Assembly: GCF_019083965.1 (NCBI RefSeq)
Contig: NZ_JAHRCY010000004.1
Coordinates: forward strand, 265,236-329,235
From: Catellatospora tritici
Lineage (GTDB): Bacteria; Actinomycetota; Actinomycetes; Mycobacteriales; Micromonosporaceae
DNA: 64,000 bases
Direction: 5' to 3'
Part shown: positions 27,316-37,009 of the stretch, in pieces
How positions within the stretch are numbered: the first letter of the stretch is position 1
Layout: each line of letters begins with the position of its first letter
The notes under the pieces: model-generated
Database searches by the model: none
Told to the model about the DNA's origin: nothing
The model's input: the letters and a program-made list of their open reading frames with translations, nothing else
Translations under genes and position numbers: made by a program

Positions 27316-30300
27316 ATGGTGTCTGCTCGGCGGCGCGTGCGCCTGCGTCGGTTGCCGTTTCTGCTGGCTGTGGTTCTGACGGTGGGGTTGCTGCCGTTCG
27401 TCGGGGTGCCGGTGAGGGCTGCCGCGGCGAGTCCTGATCTGCTGGATGTGGGTGTGTCGGTGGCCGGACGGCCGCTGACTGTGGCCGACCGCGGGCCTGA
27501 CCCTGACGACGCGGTCGCGAGGACGGCGCGGCTGTCCGCGCCGAAGTGGCCGCAGCCGGGTGTGGCGGTGCTGGATCTGGCCACGGCCGGGCGGCAGGCG
27601 GGCGCGCAGAGCGTCGGCGCGACCCTGGGTGTGTCGGTGTCGCCGGTCGGCGCGGAATCGGGTGCGCGGGCGTTCGCTGCCGAACGTCCCGTCGGGGCGG
27701 TGCGGGTTCAGTCCTTCGACCATGCGGCGGCCGGTGCCGTCGGCGCGGTCGGTCATGTGTTCTCGCTGACGCGTGCTGACAGCGTGCTGTCGGGCGGTCA
27801 CGTGCGGGTGAGTGTCGACTACTCGCCGTACGCGCAGGCGTTCGGCGGGTCGGTCGCGGACCGGTTGCGGCTGGTGGAGTTGCCGGCGTGTGCGGTGAAG
27901 ACTCCGCAGGTGGCGAAGTGCACGGCGAATCCGCGGCGGGTGGAGAGCGTCAACGATCTGGCGCGGGGTGTGCTGAGCGCGGTCGTGGGAGTCGGCGGTG
28001 ACCAGATCGCCGCGGCACGTGCGAACCGGTCGGGGGTGCTGGCTGATGAGAGCACCGCGGTGCAGGGCTCGGGCACGGTGCTGGCGGTGATGTCCGTCGC
28101 GGAGGGTGGCTCGACCGGCTCGTACAAGGCGACGGAGTTGAAGCCGTCGGACGAGTGGCAGATAGGCCTGAGTTCGGGCGGGTTCAGCTACTCCTATCCG
28201 CTGCCGGAGCCGCCGCTGCCCTATGGCAGCCCGCTGGGTCTGTCGCTGTCCTACAGCTCCAGCGGTGTGGACGGCGTGACGGGATGGACGAACAACCAGG
28301 GTGGCTGGGCCGGTCTGGGCTGGTCGTTCAGTCCGGGCTACATCGAGCGGACCTACTACTCGTGCAAGGAGGACTACCCGTCTGACGGTGCGTTGGCGGG
28401 TGAGATGTGCTGGGAGTCGCCCGACAAGCACGACGGCGAGACGGGCACCGACGACATCCTCTCGGCGCAGATGACGATCTCGCTCAACGGTCAGGCCACG
28501 AAGCTGGTGAAGACCACGGACGGCAAGTGGCGGACCAAGGACGACTTCGGCTGGAAGGTCGAGAACCTGGCCGGTGGGGCCGAGTCGGACGGGTACTGGT
28601 TGGTGTCGACGCCGGACGGGGCCAAGTACCGGTTCGGGTTCGTGCGCGACGCGGTGTGGAAGATGAACTTCCTGGGCGATGACCCGGGCGAGCCGTGCAA
28701 CAGCGCGTTCACCGGATCGTGCCAGGATCCGTGGCGGTGGAATCTCGACCAGATCGTCGACCGCAACGAGAACCAGACGAACCTGTTCTGGACCCGCGAG
28801 GTCAACTACTACAAGCGCGCCAAGACCGGCAGCATCCTGGATTACGACCGCGGCGGCTATCTCGACCGGATCGAATACGGTCGCAATGACACCGTGGCTG
28901 GATCGATCCCTGTCGGAAAGGTCGAGTTCACGTCGGTGAACCGGTGTGTCGAGCGCACGCTGACCGACGACGTGGTGGCCAACCCGTACCCGGCCAACGC
29001 CTGTCCGACCCAGGCGTCCTCACCGTCGTCGTATCCGGACGTGCCGGCCGATCTGCTGTGTTCGGCGACCTCGTGCGGCAACTACTCGCAGGCGTTCTTC
29101 ACCTCGACGCGCCTGGACATGGTCACGTCCTACACGTGGAACCCGGTGACCAACGGCTGGGAGAACATCTCGCGGGTGCAGGCGAGGTACAAGTTCATCA
29201 ACCCGCCTGGTCTGACCGGTGAGGTGCTGTTCCTGGACTACCTGCGACCGATCGGGTTGATCGGCGACGACGCCACCAAGATCGCCCTGCCGGTGGTGAA
29301 CTTCGACTCGCGGACCGACCTGGACGGCCGCGTCGACTACGACGAGGACGGCCTGGGTGTCGCGGCACTGCGGATGCCGCGGCTGCTGCAGATCTACAAC
29401 GGGTTCGGCGGGAAGATCGAGATCACCTACGGCCGCAAGGACCCGTGCCCGGACGGCGGATCGAACCAGCCGGGCTACAGCACCTGGTACAACACCAAGG
29501 TCGGCAACTGGGACGTCAACACCGAGGACTGCTACAACATCTTCCACACACCGGAAGACAGCAACGATTCCGGCTTCGGGATCTTCCACAAGTATCTCGT
29601 CACGAAGGTCGTCTACAAGGACCTGGTGGGCGGCTCGCCGGATCAGGTGACCCAGTACGACTACTCGCAGTCGACCGCGACCTGGGCTCACCCGCGTTCT
29701 CCGTTCGTCGCGGACTCGGACGAGTCGTGGAGTGACTGGCGCGGCTACGGCAAGGTGCGGGTGCTGCAGGGCTCGGGCACGGACCCGTCGCAGTACACGG
29801 TCGAGACGCACACCTTCTTCCAGGGGATGTACTACGACCGCAAGGACGACGACACCCTCAAGCAGACGATGATCAAGGACTTCGACGACCACTGGCGCGT
29901 CGACCACTATGCCGTGACCGGCCGGACGCTGCAGGTCCAGCGCTACAAGATGCTCACCTACAACTCCGATCCGACCCTTGCGACCTACGACGAGGTCGGG
30001 TCAACCCGCTACGAGTACGGGTATCCGCTGATGGGCGACGGGCCGGGCTACAACAACTCGTACCGGACGTTCGTCACGCTGGAGAAGAACCGGGAGAAGG
30101 TCACCGGCGGAGGCTGGCGCGAGACCCAGAAGACGACGACCTACGACAACGTGTTCTGGCAGCCGGAGACGGTCACCGACCACGGCAACCTCGCCGACAC
30201 CGCCGACGACACCTGCACCAACATCTACTACGCCCGCAACGAAGCGCTCTACCTGCTCGACTACCCGGACACGGTCATCACCCGTGAGGGCTCGGCGTGC

Positions 30301-33300
30301 AACACCCAGACCCCGGGCGCGGAGATCGGGCGCACGATCACCTACTACGACGGGTCTATCGACACCGGCCCGCTGCAGTATCTCGACGACGGCAACCCCA
30401 CTTGGGTCAAGACATACAGCGCCAGCAACAAGTACACCGCCACCGAGTCGGTGTACGACAACTTCGGCCGTGTCACCAGCGCGACCGACGCGGCGGGAAA
30501 GACCACCACGACGACCTACAACCCGGCGGTCAACTGGCCGGAGAACGGCATCGTCACCGCCGGCCCGATCGCCGGTCACCAGACCACCATCTTCATGTCG
30601 CGTTACCAGGGCGGTCCGTTCAAGACGATCGACGCCAACGGCAAGGTGACCGAACTGAAGGTCGACCGCCTGGGCCGCACCACCGAGGTGCTTCTGCCCG
30701 GCGAGACAGCGGGCCAGGGATCGCTGCGGTTCGCATACCAGATCACCTACGACGGCGGGATCGGCCAGCCCACCGCGCCCGCGCGCACGCAGACCGAGAA
30801 ACTGGTGTCGGGTGCGGGGAACTGGGCCTCGTCGTTCACCTACCTCGACGGCCGTGGCCGCACCAGGGAAGTCCAGACGGCCAGCCCGGCCGGTGGCCGG
30901 ATCGTCAGCGTCACGACCTACGACGCCCGCGGTAACGTCGCGGCGACCGGCGACCCGGTGCACAACGCCTCAGCCGCCGGATCGGGGCTGCTCAACCCGG
31001 CCCTGACGGCACTGCCCGCCTGGCACAAGACAACCTATGACCACCTGTCGCGGCCGATCAGCGTGGCGGACTACTCCACCACCGCCAGCGCATGGCGGCA
31101 GGCCACCACCACCTACTACGGCGACCGGGTCGAGACCGTGCCTCCGGCCGGCGGCACCAGGACCATCGCGTATCTCGACGTCAACGGCAAGACCACGAAG
31201 CTGGAGCAGTACACCACCGCCACCATCCACCAGGACACCGTCTACACCTACGACCTGCTCGGGCGTATGACCGCCATGACCGACCCGGCCGGCAACGACT
31301 GGACCTACGCCTACGACTGGGCCGGTCGCATGACCACTGCGGTCGACCCCGACGCCGGCACCACGACCACGGCCTACGACTCGGCCGGCCGCGTCGACTA
31401 CACCCAGGGCCCGCTCGGGAAGGTCTCGAACAAGTACGACGACCTCTCCCGCGTCATCGAACGCTGGTCGGGCCCGGTCGGCACCGGCGGCACGAAGCTC
31501 GCTTCCTACCTCTACGACACCATCGCCAAGGGGCAGCTCACCTCGGCGACGCGCTACGACACCACCGGCGCGTACGTCACCGGCGTCACCGGATACAACA
31601 ACCGCTACCAACCCACCGGCAACTTCGTCACCGTCCCGGCCGGTGTGATGGACCCGGCCGTGAAGACCTACCAGACGAACCTGGGCTATGACCAGGCCGG
31701 CAACATCACCTCGATGACAGTGCCAGGGGTAGGGGCGGCCGGGACGCCGCTGGCCGAAGACGAGGTGATCACCTACGGATACGACAACCTCGGCTACCCG
31801 ACGACCGTCACCTCCGACTACGGACCCAGCACCACCACCTACGTCGCCAGCCGGACCTACTACAACTACGGGCCGCTGAACAGGGTCACGCTCGGCGCCG
31901 CAGGAGCTCAGGTGCGGTTGACGAACACCATCAACCAGGGCACCGGACGCCTCGACGTGTCCCAGGTCGACACCGAGAGCACGACCCCGGGCACCTTCAG
32001 CGACAAGTTCACCAGCGAATACAGCTACGACGCCATCGGCGACGTCAAAGTCATCGCCGGAAGGACCAACGGGGCACGGGACCAGGTCGAGTGCTTCAAG
32101 TACGACGCCCTACGCCGGATGACCGAGGCATGGACCAACGCCATCTGGGACTGCGGCGCCACCAAGGTCCCAGGCGGCGCTGGCGCCGACCCCTACTGGC
32201 GCCAGTGGACCTTCGACGACTACACCGGCAACCGTAAGACGCAGGTCGACAAGGGTGCCGCGGCGGACACCACGTGGACGTACACCTACCCGGCACCCGG
32301 TGCGGTCCGACCGCACTCCTTGACCAGCGTCGCGGCCGCAGGACCGCTTGCCGGCACCGCGAACAGGGCGTTCACCTATGACAACGCCGGCAACACGGTC
32401 AACCGCCAGACCGACGCCGGTGTCGGCCAGGTTCTGAACTGGAACCCCGAAGGACACCTGGCAACAGTCACCCAAGGTGCTACCACGACCGAGTATGTGT
32501 ACGACGCCGACGGCAACCGGCTGCTCGGCAAGACGGGCGGGAAGACCACTCTCTATCTCGGTCACACCGAAATCGACCGCGACTCGGGCACCCTGGCGGC
32601 CACCCGCTACTACTCCGCAGACGGGCAGACCATCGCGGTGCGAGACGGTGCGGGACTGCGTTGGATCGTCGGTGACCACCACGGGACCCAGCAGATTCAG
32701 ATCAACTCCGTGGGCCTGGGCACCACCAGGAACAGGACCATGCCGTACGGCGAGACCCGCGGATCGCAAGGCCTGTTCGTCGGCACGAGAGGCTACGTCG
32801 GCGGCACCAAGGACTCGACAGGTCTGGTGCACCTCGGTGCGCGCGAGTACGACGCCACACTCGGCCGATTCATCTCGGTCGACCCAGTCCTGGATCTGAC
32901 CAACCCCCAGCAGGCACACGGCTACTCGTATAGCGGAGGAAATCCCACCACCTTCAGCGATGCATCGGGTCTTCGGTTCGAGGAGGAGACTGTCGCGCAA
33001 TATCAGACCCGGGTGAAGCATCATGAAGCAGGGATTGCCGCCGCGCGGAAACGAGCTGAGGAAGCGATCCGCAAGATCCGTGAGTTGAAGATCATGGGTC
33101 AGGACGTCAGCGAGCAAACGTATGAGGCCATGAGGAGCGGCTTCGGGTATAGCGGCTCACGCAGCTTCACGGTCGGAGAAGCGATGGATCATCTGGCGTG
33201 CATGGAAGCTGGGCGGTGCGTCGGCGACCGGGGGCCAGAGGTATTTGTGGAGTTCGTCTGCCGATCCATGGGGGGTGGAGGTGAGTGCTCAGCACCGATT

Positions 33301-33717
33301 TCCGCTGTCGAGCAAGCGATTGCGGATCAGGTGGCGAGTGGGGCTGGCCCCAGCCTGCCAGTCGTGCAGGCACTGGCAAGCTTCACGGATGGAAACGATA
33401 AGACGGGAGTGGAGCAACTGTCCTCGGCTGCTGGAACTGCGCCGGCGATTGGAGCTCCCATAGCGGCGGTGGGTAACATCAGCGCCTCGTACTTAGAGGA
33501 CAACGAACGGCCTCAGTTGGTCTTTACCCGTGGTGCTCAATTCTCCTCGGATGGAGATTCGATCATTGATGGAAGGGTACTCGCCACAAAAAAGGTCTGG
33601 CAGCACCACCAAGTCATCTTCCCAACTCCCATTGCCGTGTTCGCTGTGCAGGCGCGACTCGACTTTCCGATAACCGATTTCATTGTCGGAATGCAGCAAG
33701 TCGGGTTCATTTCGTGA
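27316..33717 (+). CDS. Secreted RHS-repeat protein with variable C-terminal tip
   Basis: A 2133-residue protein with an N-terminal signal/anchor (VRLRRLPFLLAVVLTVGLLP). An entry domain (about 260-700; SYPLPEPPLPYGSPLGLSLS) is followed by many YD repeats of the form G-R-x(2)-x(5)-Y-D (for example YDLLGRMTAMTDPAGN). The conserved RHS core end is GLVHLGAREYDATLGRFISV then GYSYSGGNPTTFSDASGL near residue 1880. These cores form a hollow beta-cage that encloses a C-terminal toxin. The last 250 residues or so form a tip of different composition: lower GC, Lys/Ile-rich, an early coiled coil (AAARKRAEEAIRKIREL), and a final WQHHQVIFPTP segment reminiscent of HH-containing nucleases but not clearly one. 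ATG 27316 follows GGGGGAG. No immunity gene is evident downstream. Confidence 0.92.
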   Translation: MVSARRRVRLRRLPFLLAVVLTVGLLPFVGVPVRAAAASPDLLDVGVSVAGRPLTVADRGPDPDDAVARTARLSAPKWPQPGVAVLDLATAGRQAGAQSVGATLGVSVSPVGAESGARAFAAERPVGAVRVQSFDHAAAGAVGAVGHVFSLTRADSVLSGGHVRVSVDYSPYAQAFGGSVADRLRLVELPACAVKTPQVAKCTANPRRVESVNDLARGVLSAVVGVGGDQIAAARANRSGVLADESTAVQGSGTVLAVMSVAEGGSTGSYKATELKPSDEWQIGLSSGGFSYSYPLPEPPLPYGSPLGLSLSYSSSGVDGVTGWTNNQGGWAGLGWSFSPGYIERTYYSCKEDYPSDGALAGEMCWESPDKHDGETGTDDILSAQMTISLNGQATKLVKTTDGKWRTKDDFGWKVENLAGGAESDGYWLVSTPDGAKYRFGFVRDAVWKMNFLGDDPGEPCNSAFTGSCQDPWRWNLDQIVDRNENQTNLFWTREVNYYKRAKTGSILDYDRGGYLDRIEYGRNDTVAGSIPVGKVEFTSVNRCVERTLTDDVVANPYPANACPTQASSPSSYPDVPADLLCSATSCGNYSQAFFTSTRLDMVTSYTWNPVTNGWENISRVQARYKFINPPGLTGEVLFLDYLRPIGLIGDDATKIALPVVNFDSRTDLDGRVDYDEDGLGVAALRMPRLLQIYNGFGGKIEITYGRKDPCPDGGSNQPGYSTWYNTKVGNWDVNTEDCYNIFHTPEDSNDSGFGIFHKYLVTKVVYKDLVGGSPDQVTQYDYSQSTATWAHPRSPFVADSDESWSDWRGYGKVRVLQGSGTDPSQYTVETHTFFQGMYYDRKDDDTLKQTMIKDFDDHWRVDHYAVTGRTLQVQRYKMLTYNSDPTLATYDEVGSTRYEYGYPLMGDGPGYNNSYRTFVTLEKNREKVTGGGWRETQKTTTYDNVFWQPETVTDHGNLADTADDTCTNIYYARNEALYLLDYPDTVITREGSACNTQTPGAEIGRTITYYDGSIDTGPLQYLDDGNPTWVKTYSASNKYTATESVYDNFGRVTSATDAAGKTTTTTYNPAVNWPENGIVTAGPIAGHQTTIFMSRYQGGPFKTIDANGKVTELKVDRLGRTTEVLLPGETAGQGSLRFAYQITYDGGIGQPTAPARTQTEKLVSGAGNWASSFTYLDGRGRTREVQTASPAGGRIVSVTTYDARGNVAATGDPVHNASAAGSGLLNPALTALPAWHKTTYDHLSRPISVADYSTTASAWRQATTTYYGDRVETVPPAGGTRTIAYLDVNGKTTKLEQYTTATIHQDTVYTYDLLGRMTAMTDPAGNDWTYAYDWAGRMTTAVDPDAGTTTTAYDSAGRVDYTQGPLGKVSNKYDDLSRVIERWSGPVGTGGTKLASYLYDTIAKGQLTSATRYDTTGAYVTGVTGYNNRYQPTGNFVTVPAGVMDPAVKTYQTNLGYDQAGNITSMTVPGVGAAGTPLAEDEVITYGYDNLGYPTTVTSDYGPSTTTYVASRTYYNYGPLNRVTLGAAGAQVRLTNTINQGTGRLDVSQVDTESTTPGTFSDKFTSEYSYDAIGDVKVIAGRTNGARDQVECFKYDALRRMTEAWTNAIWDCGATKVPGGAGADPYWRQWTFDDYTGNRKTQVDKGAAADTTWTYTYPAPGAVRPHSLTSVAAAGPLAGTANRAFTYDNAGNTVNRQTDAGVGQVLNWNPEGHLATVTQGATTTEYVYDADGNRLLGKTGGKTTLYLGHTEIDRDSGTLAATRYYSADGQTIAVRDGAGLRWIVGDHHGTQQIQINSVGLGTTRNRTMPYGETRGSQGLFVGTRGYVGGTKDSTGLVHLGAREYDATLGRFISVDPVLDLTNPQQAHGYSYSGGNPTTFSDASGLRFEEETVAQYQTRVKHHEAGIAAARKRAEEAIRKIRELKIMGQDVSEQTYEAMRSGFGYSGSRSFTVGEAMDHLACMEAGRCVGDRGPEVFVEFVCRSMGGGGECSAPISAVEQAIADQVASGAGPSLPVVQALASFTDGNDKTGVEQLSSAAGTAPAIGAPIAAVGNISASYLEDNERPQLVFTRGAQFSSDGDSIIDGRVLATKKVWQHHQVIFPTPIAVFAVQARLDFPITDFIVGMQQVGFIS

Positions 33718-33784
33718 GTTCCCATTTTAATGCTCCAAGGGCTGCTTGTCGCATTGAAGTGCGCCGGTCACGTTAACCGATGAC

Positions 33785-33821
33785 AGCACCACCAGCACCG
33801 GCTCCAGGTGCCGGTGGTGCT
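33785..33821 (+). terminator. Hairpin terminator after RHS gene
   Basis: Arms 33785-33799 and 33807-33821 (AGCACCACCAGCACC and its near-complement) form 15 bp with one A-C mismatch around a 7-nt loop. Confidence 0.65.
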
Positions 33822-34151
33822 TCTGGCTGGGATTCTGCCGGATGTCGATGCCCTTGGCCCGGCTGAGGGCGAGCGCTGGTCAGCGGTGGCGGGTCAGCGG
33901 TGAGGGCCTCGGTGATCTACTTCCTGTCCAGATTTGATCATTGTGCGAAATGGTGACTAATGCCGTAGCCCGCGACCCCCTACGGCTTCCGCAAGTCGTC
34001 AATCAGTGGCTATGCACCACTGCGCGACGACACGACGCTACCGCAGGCATCTCGACCCCCGCTAAGTTCGTTGACCGCATGGTCCAGTGGCGGAATGTCC
34101 GAACTCTGCAGCGATCGTTTCGTATCCGGCGTGCCCGTGGACCGGGACTGG

Positions 34152-34190
34152 CAGGGCCCGTGACCGGAAGTTTGCTGGTCATGGGCCCTG
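34152..34190. terminator. Hairpin terminator at the end of the contractile-system operon
   Basis: Arms 34152-34165 (CAGGGCCCGTGACC) and 34177-34190 pair over 14 bp with one G-U and an 11-nt loop, 22 nt beyond the last stop codon of the minus-strand operon. Confidence 0.7.
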
Positions 34191-34212
34191 TCCTCGATGA
34201 CGAACGGCCGGG

Positions 34213-34989
34213 TCAGCTCTGGGCGGCGTTCGGCACAGCCGACCGCAGTTGCTTGGCGTTGTCCACCGTGGCCTGGACGGCCCGGATGATCGCCGGGATG
34301 GACCCGATGATCAGGATGATCGCCCACACGATGCCGACGATCGCGAACACGATCCCGGCGATGGCGTCCGTGATGCTGACCAGCACCCCCGGCACGAGCC
34401 CGTGCAGGAACACCGCCACCACGTTGCCGAGCAGCGACGTGATCATCATGGCGACCAGGCCCTTGTTCTGCAGGAACCGCTGCTGCGCCAGCACCAGGCA
34501 GACCGCGCCGACCACCTTCAGGAACATGATCAGCGACAGCACCACCGCCGCCTCGCCGCGTGGGAACGACCCGAACAGGATCAGGTACACGATCGTCCCG
34601 AACGGGAAGGCCAGCAGCAGGCCGATCATCAGGACGAGCTTGGCGATCGCCACGAACAGCAGCACCAGCGCCGTGATGATCAGGATGATCGCACCGATCA
34701 GCGTGACCACCCCCTGGGCTCGGGCATGCAGCCGCTTGGAGGCCAGGATCGCCACGCCCATCAGCACCGCCGTGCCCAGCAGCACGACGTCGATCAGCGC
34801 CAGGTACGAGATGGCCAGTCCGCCCGGCCGCTCCGCCACGCCCGGCGGGACGTCGGCGCCGAGCTGCGTGGCCGTGTCCAGGGCCGGGGTGGTGAGCCCG
34901 AGCAGGAACGAGCTGCCCGTCTCCACCGCCACGACCAGTCCGAACGCGACGAGCGAGACGAAGAAGAACGGGGTGCGCAGCCTATCCAT
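34213..34989 (-). CDS. Polytopic membrane protein, last gene of the contractile-system operon
   Basis: A 258-residue protein, MDRLRTPFFFVSLVAFGLVV onward, with about six strongly hydrophobic segments, including IILIITALVLLFVAIAKLVL, FPFGTIVYLILFG and a Gly/Ile-rich ending helix. One longer extracytoplasmic loop lies after the first helix (about residues 30-62). I do not recognise a family. ATG 34989 is preceded by GGAGG at the right distance and overlaps the upstream gene's stop by 8 nt, so it is translated with the injection-system operon. With the two preceding single-span proteins it could form a membrane complex that anchors or gates the apparatus. That role is inference from position. 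Confidence 0.7.
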   Translation of the reverse strand: MDRLRTPFFFVSLVAFGLVVAVETGSSFLLGLTTPALDTATQLGADVPPGVAERPGGLAISYLALIDVVLLGTAVLMGVAILASKRLHARAQGVVTLIGAIILIITALVLLFVAIAKLVLMIGLLLAFPFGTIVYLILFGSFPRGEAAVVLSLIMFLKVVGAVCLVLAQQRFLQNKGLVAMMITSLLGNVVAVFLHGLVPGVLVSITDAIAGIVFAIVGIVWAIILIIGSIPAIIRAVQATVDNAKQLRSAVPNAAQS

Positions 34990-35434
34990 CACTGCCTCCA
35001 ACGGTCACGGTGCACTTGTCGCAGGTCAGCGTGATGTCCACGCCGTCGCCGTCGACCGCGACCTTGATGCGCTCCCCGGCGGGGACGTCGCGGTCGAGGG
35101 CGGTGTCGTCGTGCGGGGCGCGGGTGTGCAGGTGCAGCGCGGCGTCGGGGCGCAGCGCCACCTCGCGCAGGTCCGCGTCGGCCCTGGCGACGGTCAGCAC
35201 GCAGCTGCCCTCGACCGTGAGGGTGTCGCCGGTGCGGCACGGGGCGGTCAGATCCGCCGGGTCGACCGGATCGGGGTCGCCGAACCAGTCGCCCAGTGCC
35301 TGGACCAGGCCGTTGTCGGTGGGGTCGGCCATGGACTGCTGGTCGTTCTGGGTGGCCACGCCGGTGACGTACAGCGCCACGATCAGCACCGCGACCGCGG
35401 CGAGGATCTTCTGTCCTCGGGTGAGTGCGGGCAT
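34982..35434 (-). CDS. Single-span membrane protein, unknown function
   Basis: A 150-residue protein with a basic N-terminus and one transmembrane helix (KILAAVAVLIVALYVTGVAT, residues about 9-28). The external domain looks beta-rich and contains three regularly spaced strands (DTLTVEGSCVLTVARA, ALHLHTRAP, GVDITLTCDKCTVTV), ending with a C-x-x-C pair. The pattern suggests a small jelly-roll or beta-helix-like domain stabilised by disulfides. I know no family. It lies between the PASTA-type protein (1-nt gap) and the polytopic membrane protein (8-nt overlap), so it is firmly part of the operon. Confidence 0.65.
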   Translation of the reverse strand: MPALTRGQKILAAVAVLIVALYVTGVATQNDQQSMADPTDNGLVQALGDWFGDPDPVDPADLTAPCRTGDTLTVEGSCVLTVARADADLREVALRPDAALHLHTRAPHDDTALDRDVPAGERIKVAVDGDGVDITLTCDKCTVTVGGSDG

Positions 35435-35435
35435 G

Positions 35436-36551
35436 TCAGTGCTCCAGGTAGACCCGGACGGTGCCGGCGGTGGTGGCGGTGCCGTAGTCGTCGAGGACCT
35501 GGACACTGATGGTGACCCAGCCGTTGTCGCGGACGTTGTTGACCGTGTCGTAGTTGGGCTTGGGCAGCGCCGGGGTGAACTGCCGCTCCCGCGAGATCTG
35601 GCTGGACACGGCCGGGGTGAGGCTGCAGACCTCACCGACCACCGACCGGGTGCAGCGTTCGAGCTGCACCGAGACCAGCCAGCGCACCGGCCACGAGTCG
35701 GGCTGGGTCCAGTTCAGCGTGGGCATCCGGCCCGGCGGGACGCTGGAGTTGTTGACCGGCACGGAGATGACCGGCTGCGCCGCGGCCGCCGAGATCCCGA
35801 GGTCGACAGTGCTGCCCTTGGCCGCGCTCGCGCCACCCGGCAGTGACTGGCGGGTGACCGCGCCGGGGCCGCGGGAGTTGTCCCAGCCGTACTGGACCGT
35901 GCCGGGCACGAAACCGGCCTTGGCCAGGGCCGCCTTCGCGTCGGTGAGGTTCAGCCCGACCAGCTTCGGCACGGCGGTCATCGGCACCGGTGAAGGGCTG
36001 GCGCTGGGCTCGACCGACGGGCTGGCCGACGACTGCGGGGCGACCGCCTGCGGGTCGTCGCCCGGCCACACCAGCCAGGTGATCACACCGATGACCAGTA
36101 CGGCCAGCGCGGCGGCGACCACGATCCACCACGGGAACGGCTTCTTCTCCGGCGTCGGCGGCGCGGGCACGACCACGGCGACGCGGCGGCTGAGCACCGA
36201 GTTCTCCTCAGGCGCGTCACCGGCCTCGGCGTCGCCGAAGGTGCCCGGGGCCGGGGGAGGGGTGAGTCGGGCCTGGAACTCGTAGCGTCCGGCCGGGGCC
36301 GTCTGCGGCACGTTGATCTTCACGACCAGTGGCGCGGTGGCCCCCGGCCGCGGGCGCGGGTAGTCCTCCACGGTGAACCAGGCGGCGTCGGTGTCGGTCC
36401 CGGTGTGGAAGTCGATGCCGGGTCGGCCGGTGCGCTTGGTCTGGTTGGTGATGGTGAAGGTCACCTCGGCAGCGCGGTCCTGGCCCAGTGCCACCTCCGG
36501 CGTCGACGTCGTGATGATCCACTTCTCGTTCTTGTCGGTCTTCTCGCTCAT
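35436..36551 (-). CDS. PASTA-domain membrane protein of the contractile-system operon
   Basis: A 371-residue protein. The cytoplasmic part (about 1-130) includes an immunoglobulin-like domain (PEVALGQDRAAEVTFTITNQ; VVKINVPQTAPAGRYEFQ). A single transmembrane helix follows (about 143-165, WWIVVAAALAVLVIGVITWL). Then comes a Ser/Pro linker, a PASTA repeat (PKLVGLNLTDAKAALAKAGF), and a beta domain ending VTISVQVLDDYGTA. PASTA domains bind uncrosslinked peptidoglycan in Ser/Thr kinases and penicillin-binding proteins; no kinase domain is present here. It could tie the apparatus to the wall. Start ATG 36551 overlaps the upstream stop (ATGA), so it is coupled to the tail-protein gene. Confidence 0.8.
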   Translation of the reverse strand: MSEKTDKNEKWIITTSTPEVALGQDRAAEVTFTITNQTKRTGRPGIDFHTGTDTDAAWFTVEDYPRPRPGATAPLVVKINVPQTAPAGRYEFQARLTPPPAPGTFGDAEAGDAPEENSVLSRRVAVVVPAPPTPEKKPFPWWIVVAAALAVLVIGVITWLVWPGDDPQAVAPQSSASPSVEPSASPSPVPMTAVPKLVGLNLTDAKAALAKAGFVPGTVQYGWDNSRGPGAVTRQSLPGGASAAKGSTVDLGISAAAAQPVISVPVNNSSVPPGRMPTLNWTQPDSWPVRWLVSVQLERCTRSVVGEVCSLTPAVSSQISRERQFTPALPKPNYDTVNNVRDNGWVTISVQVLDDYGTATTAGTVRVYLEH

Positions 36552-37009
36552 GGCAGTTCTCCCATCTCGAAGGTGGTGGCGGCCGGTTTGTCCAGCTCGA
36601 CGATGTGCCGAACCTGCTCGGCCAGTACGCATTCGGCGGGAATGCGGACGATCAGGTGGAACGGGCGGTCGGCCGCCTCCTCGATCTCGATCTCGGTCAG
36701 GCCGGTGGCGATGACCACCGCGGCCTTCAGCCCCTCTCGGGTGCCGCGCCACTGCGCCAGCGCGGCACCGTGTGCGACCAGGTCCCGACCGCTGCCCAGG
36801 TGGTCGACCGACACCCAGCGGGCCAGGAACGGCACCAGCCGCTCCGGGCAGCGGTACGGGTGGAACAGGTCCTCGACCGCGTCGAGTCGGGCCTCGCTGC
36901 TGTCGTGCAGGCCCTCCATCACGTCCAGCAGCGCCCAAAGCACCCCGGACGGGTGCATGGTCCGCTGGAACACGGCCGGGAGCATCCCGGCGATCGCGTC
37001 ACGCCGCAT
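36548..37009 (-). CDS. Contractile-system tail protein (phage gpI / Afp12-like)
   Basis: A 153-residue baseplate-wedge component, MRRDAIAGMLPAVFQRTMHP onward, with the tail-protein-I signature DVMEGLHDSSEARLDAVEDL and LARWVSVDH, then GTREGLKAAVVIATG. In injection systems this protein joins the gp6/J-like protein and gp25 in the wedge. The gene starts inside the last codons of the J-like gene (11-nt overlap) and its stop overlaps the next start, so stoichiometry is probably set by coupling. Confidence 0.85.
   Translation of the reverse strand: MRRDAIAGMLPAVFQRTMHPSGVLWALLDVMEGLHDSSEARLDAVEDLFHPYRCPERLVPFLARWVSVDHLGSGRDLVAHGAALAQWRGTREGLKAAVVIATGLTEIEIEEAADRPFHLIVRIPAECVLAEQVRHIVELDKPAATTFEMGELP

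Larger units (their letters stand above)
33718..34212. other. 495-bp intergenic region after RHS gene, no supported gene
   Basis: This stretch is noticeably less GC-rich than its surroundings at 33900-34110 and has no ORF with convincing start, composition or family. It holds the terminators of the two flanking convergent genes (33785-33821 and 34152-34190). Its composition, like that of the RHS tip, suggests sequence that arrived recently or has decayed. This is where an immunity gene would be expected. Confidence 0.5.

Noticed and set aside
33941..34240. Possible immunity gene for the RHS tip (reading from 33941, MCEMVTNAVARD)
   Set aside because: No ribosome binding site, no family, and the frame runs on as an antisense shadow of the membrane-protein gene; not convincing.
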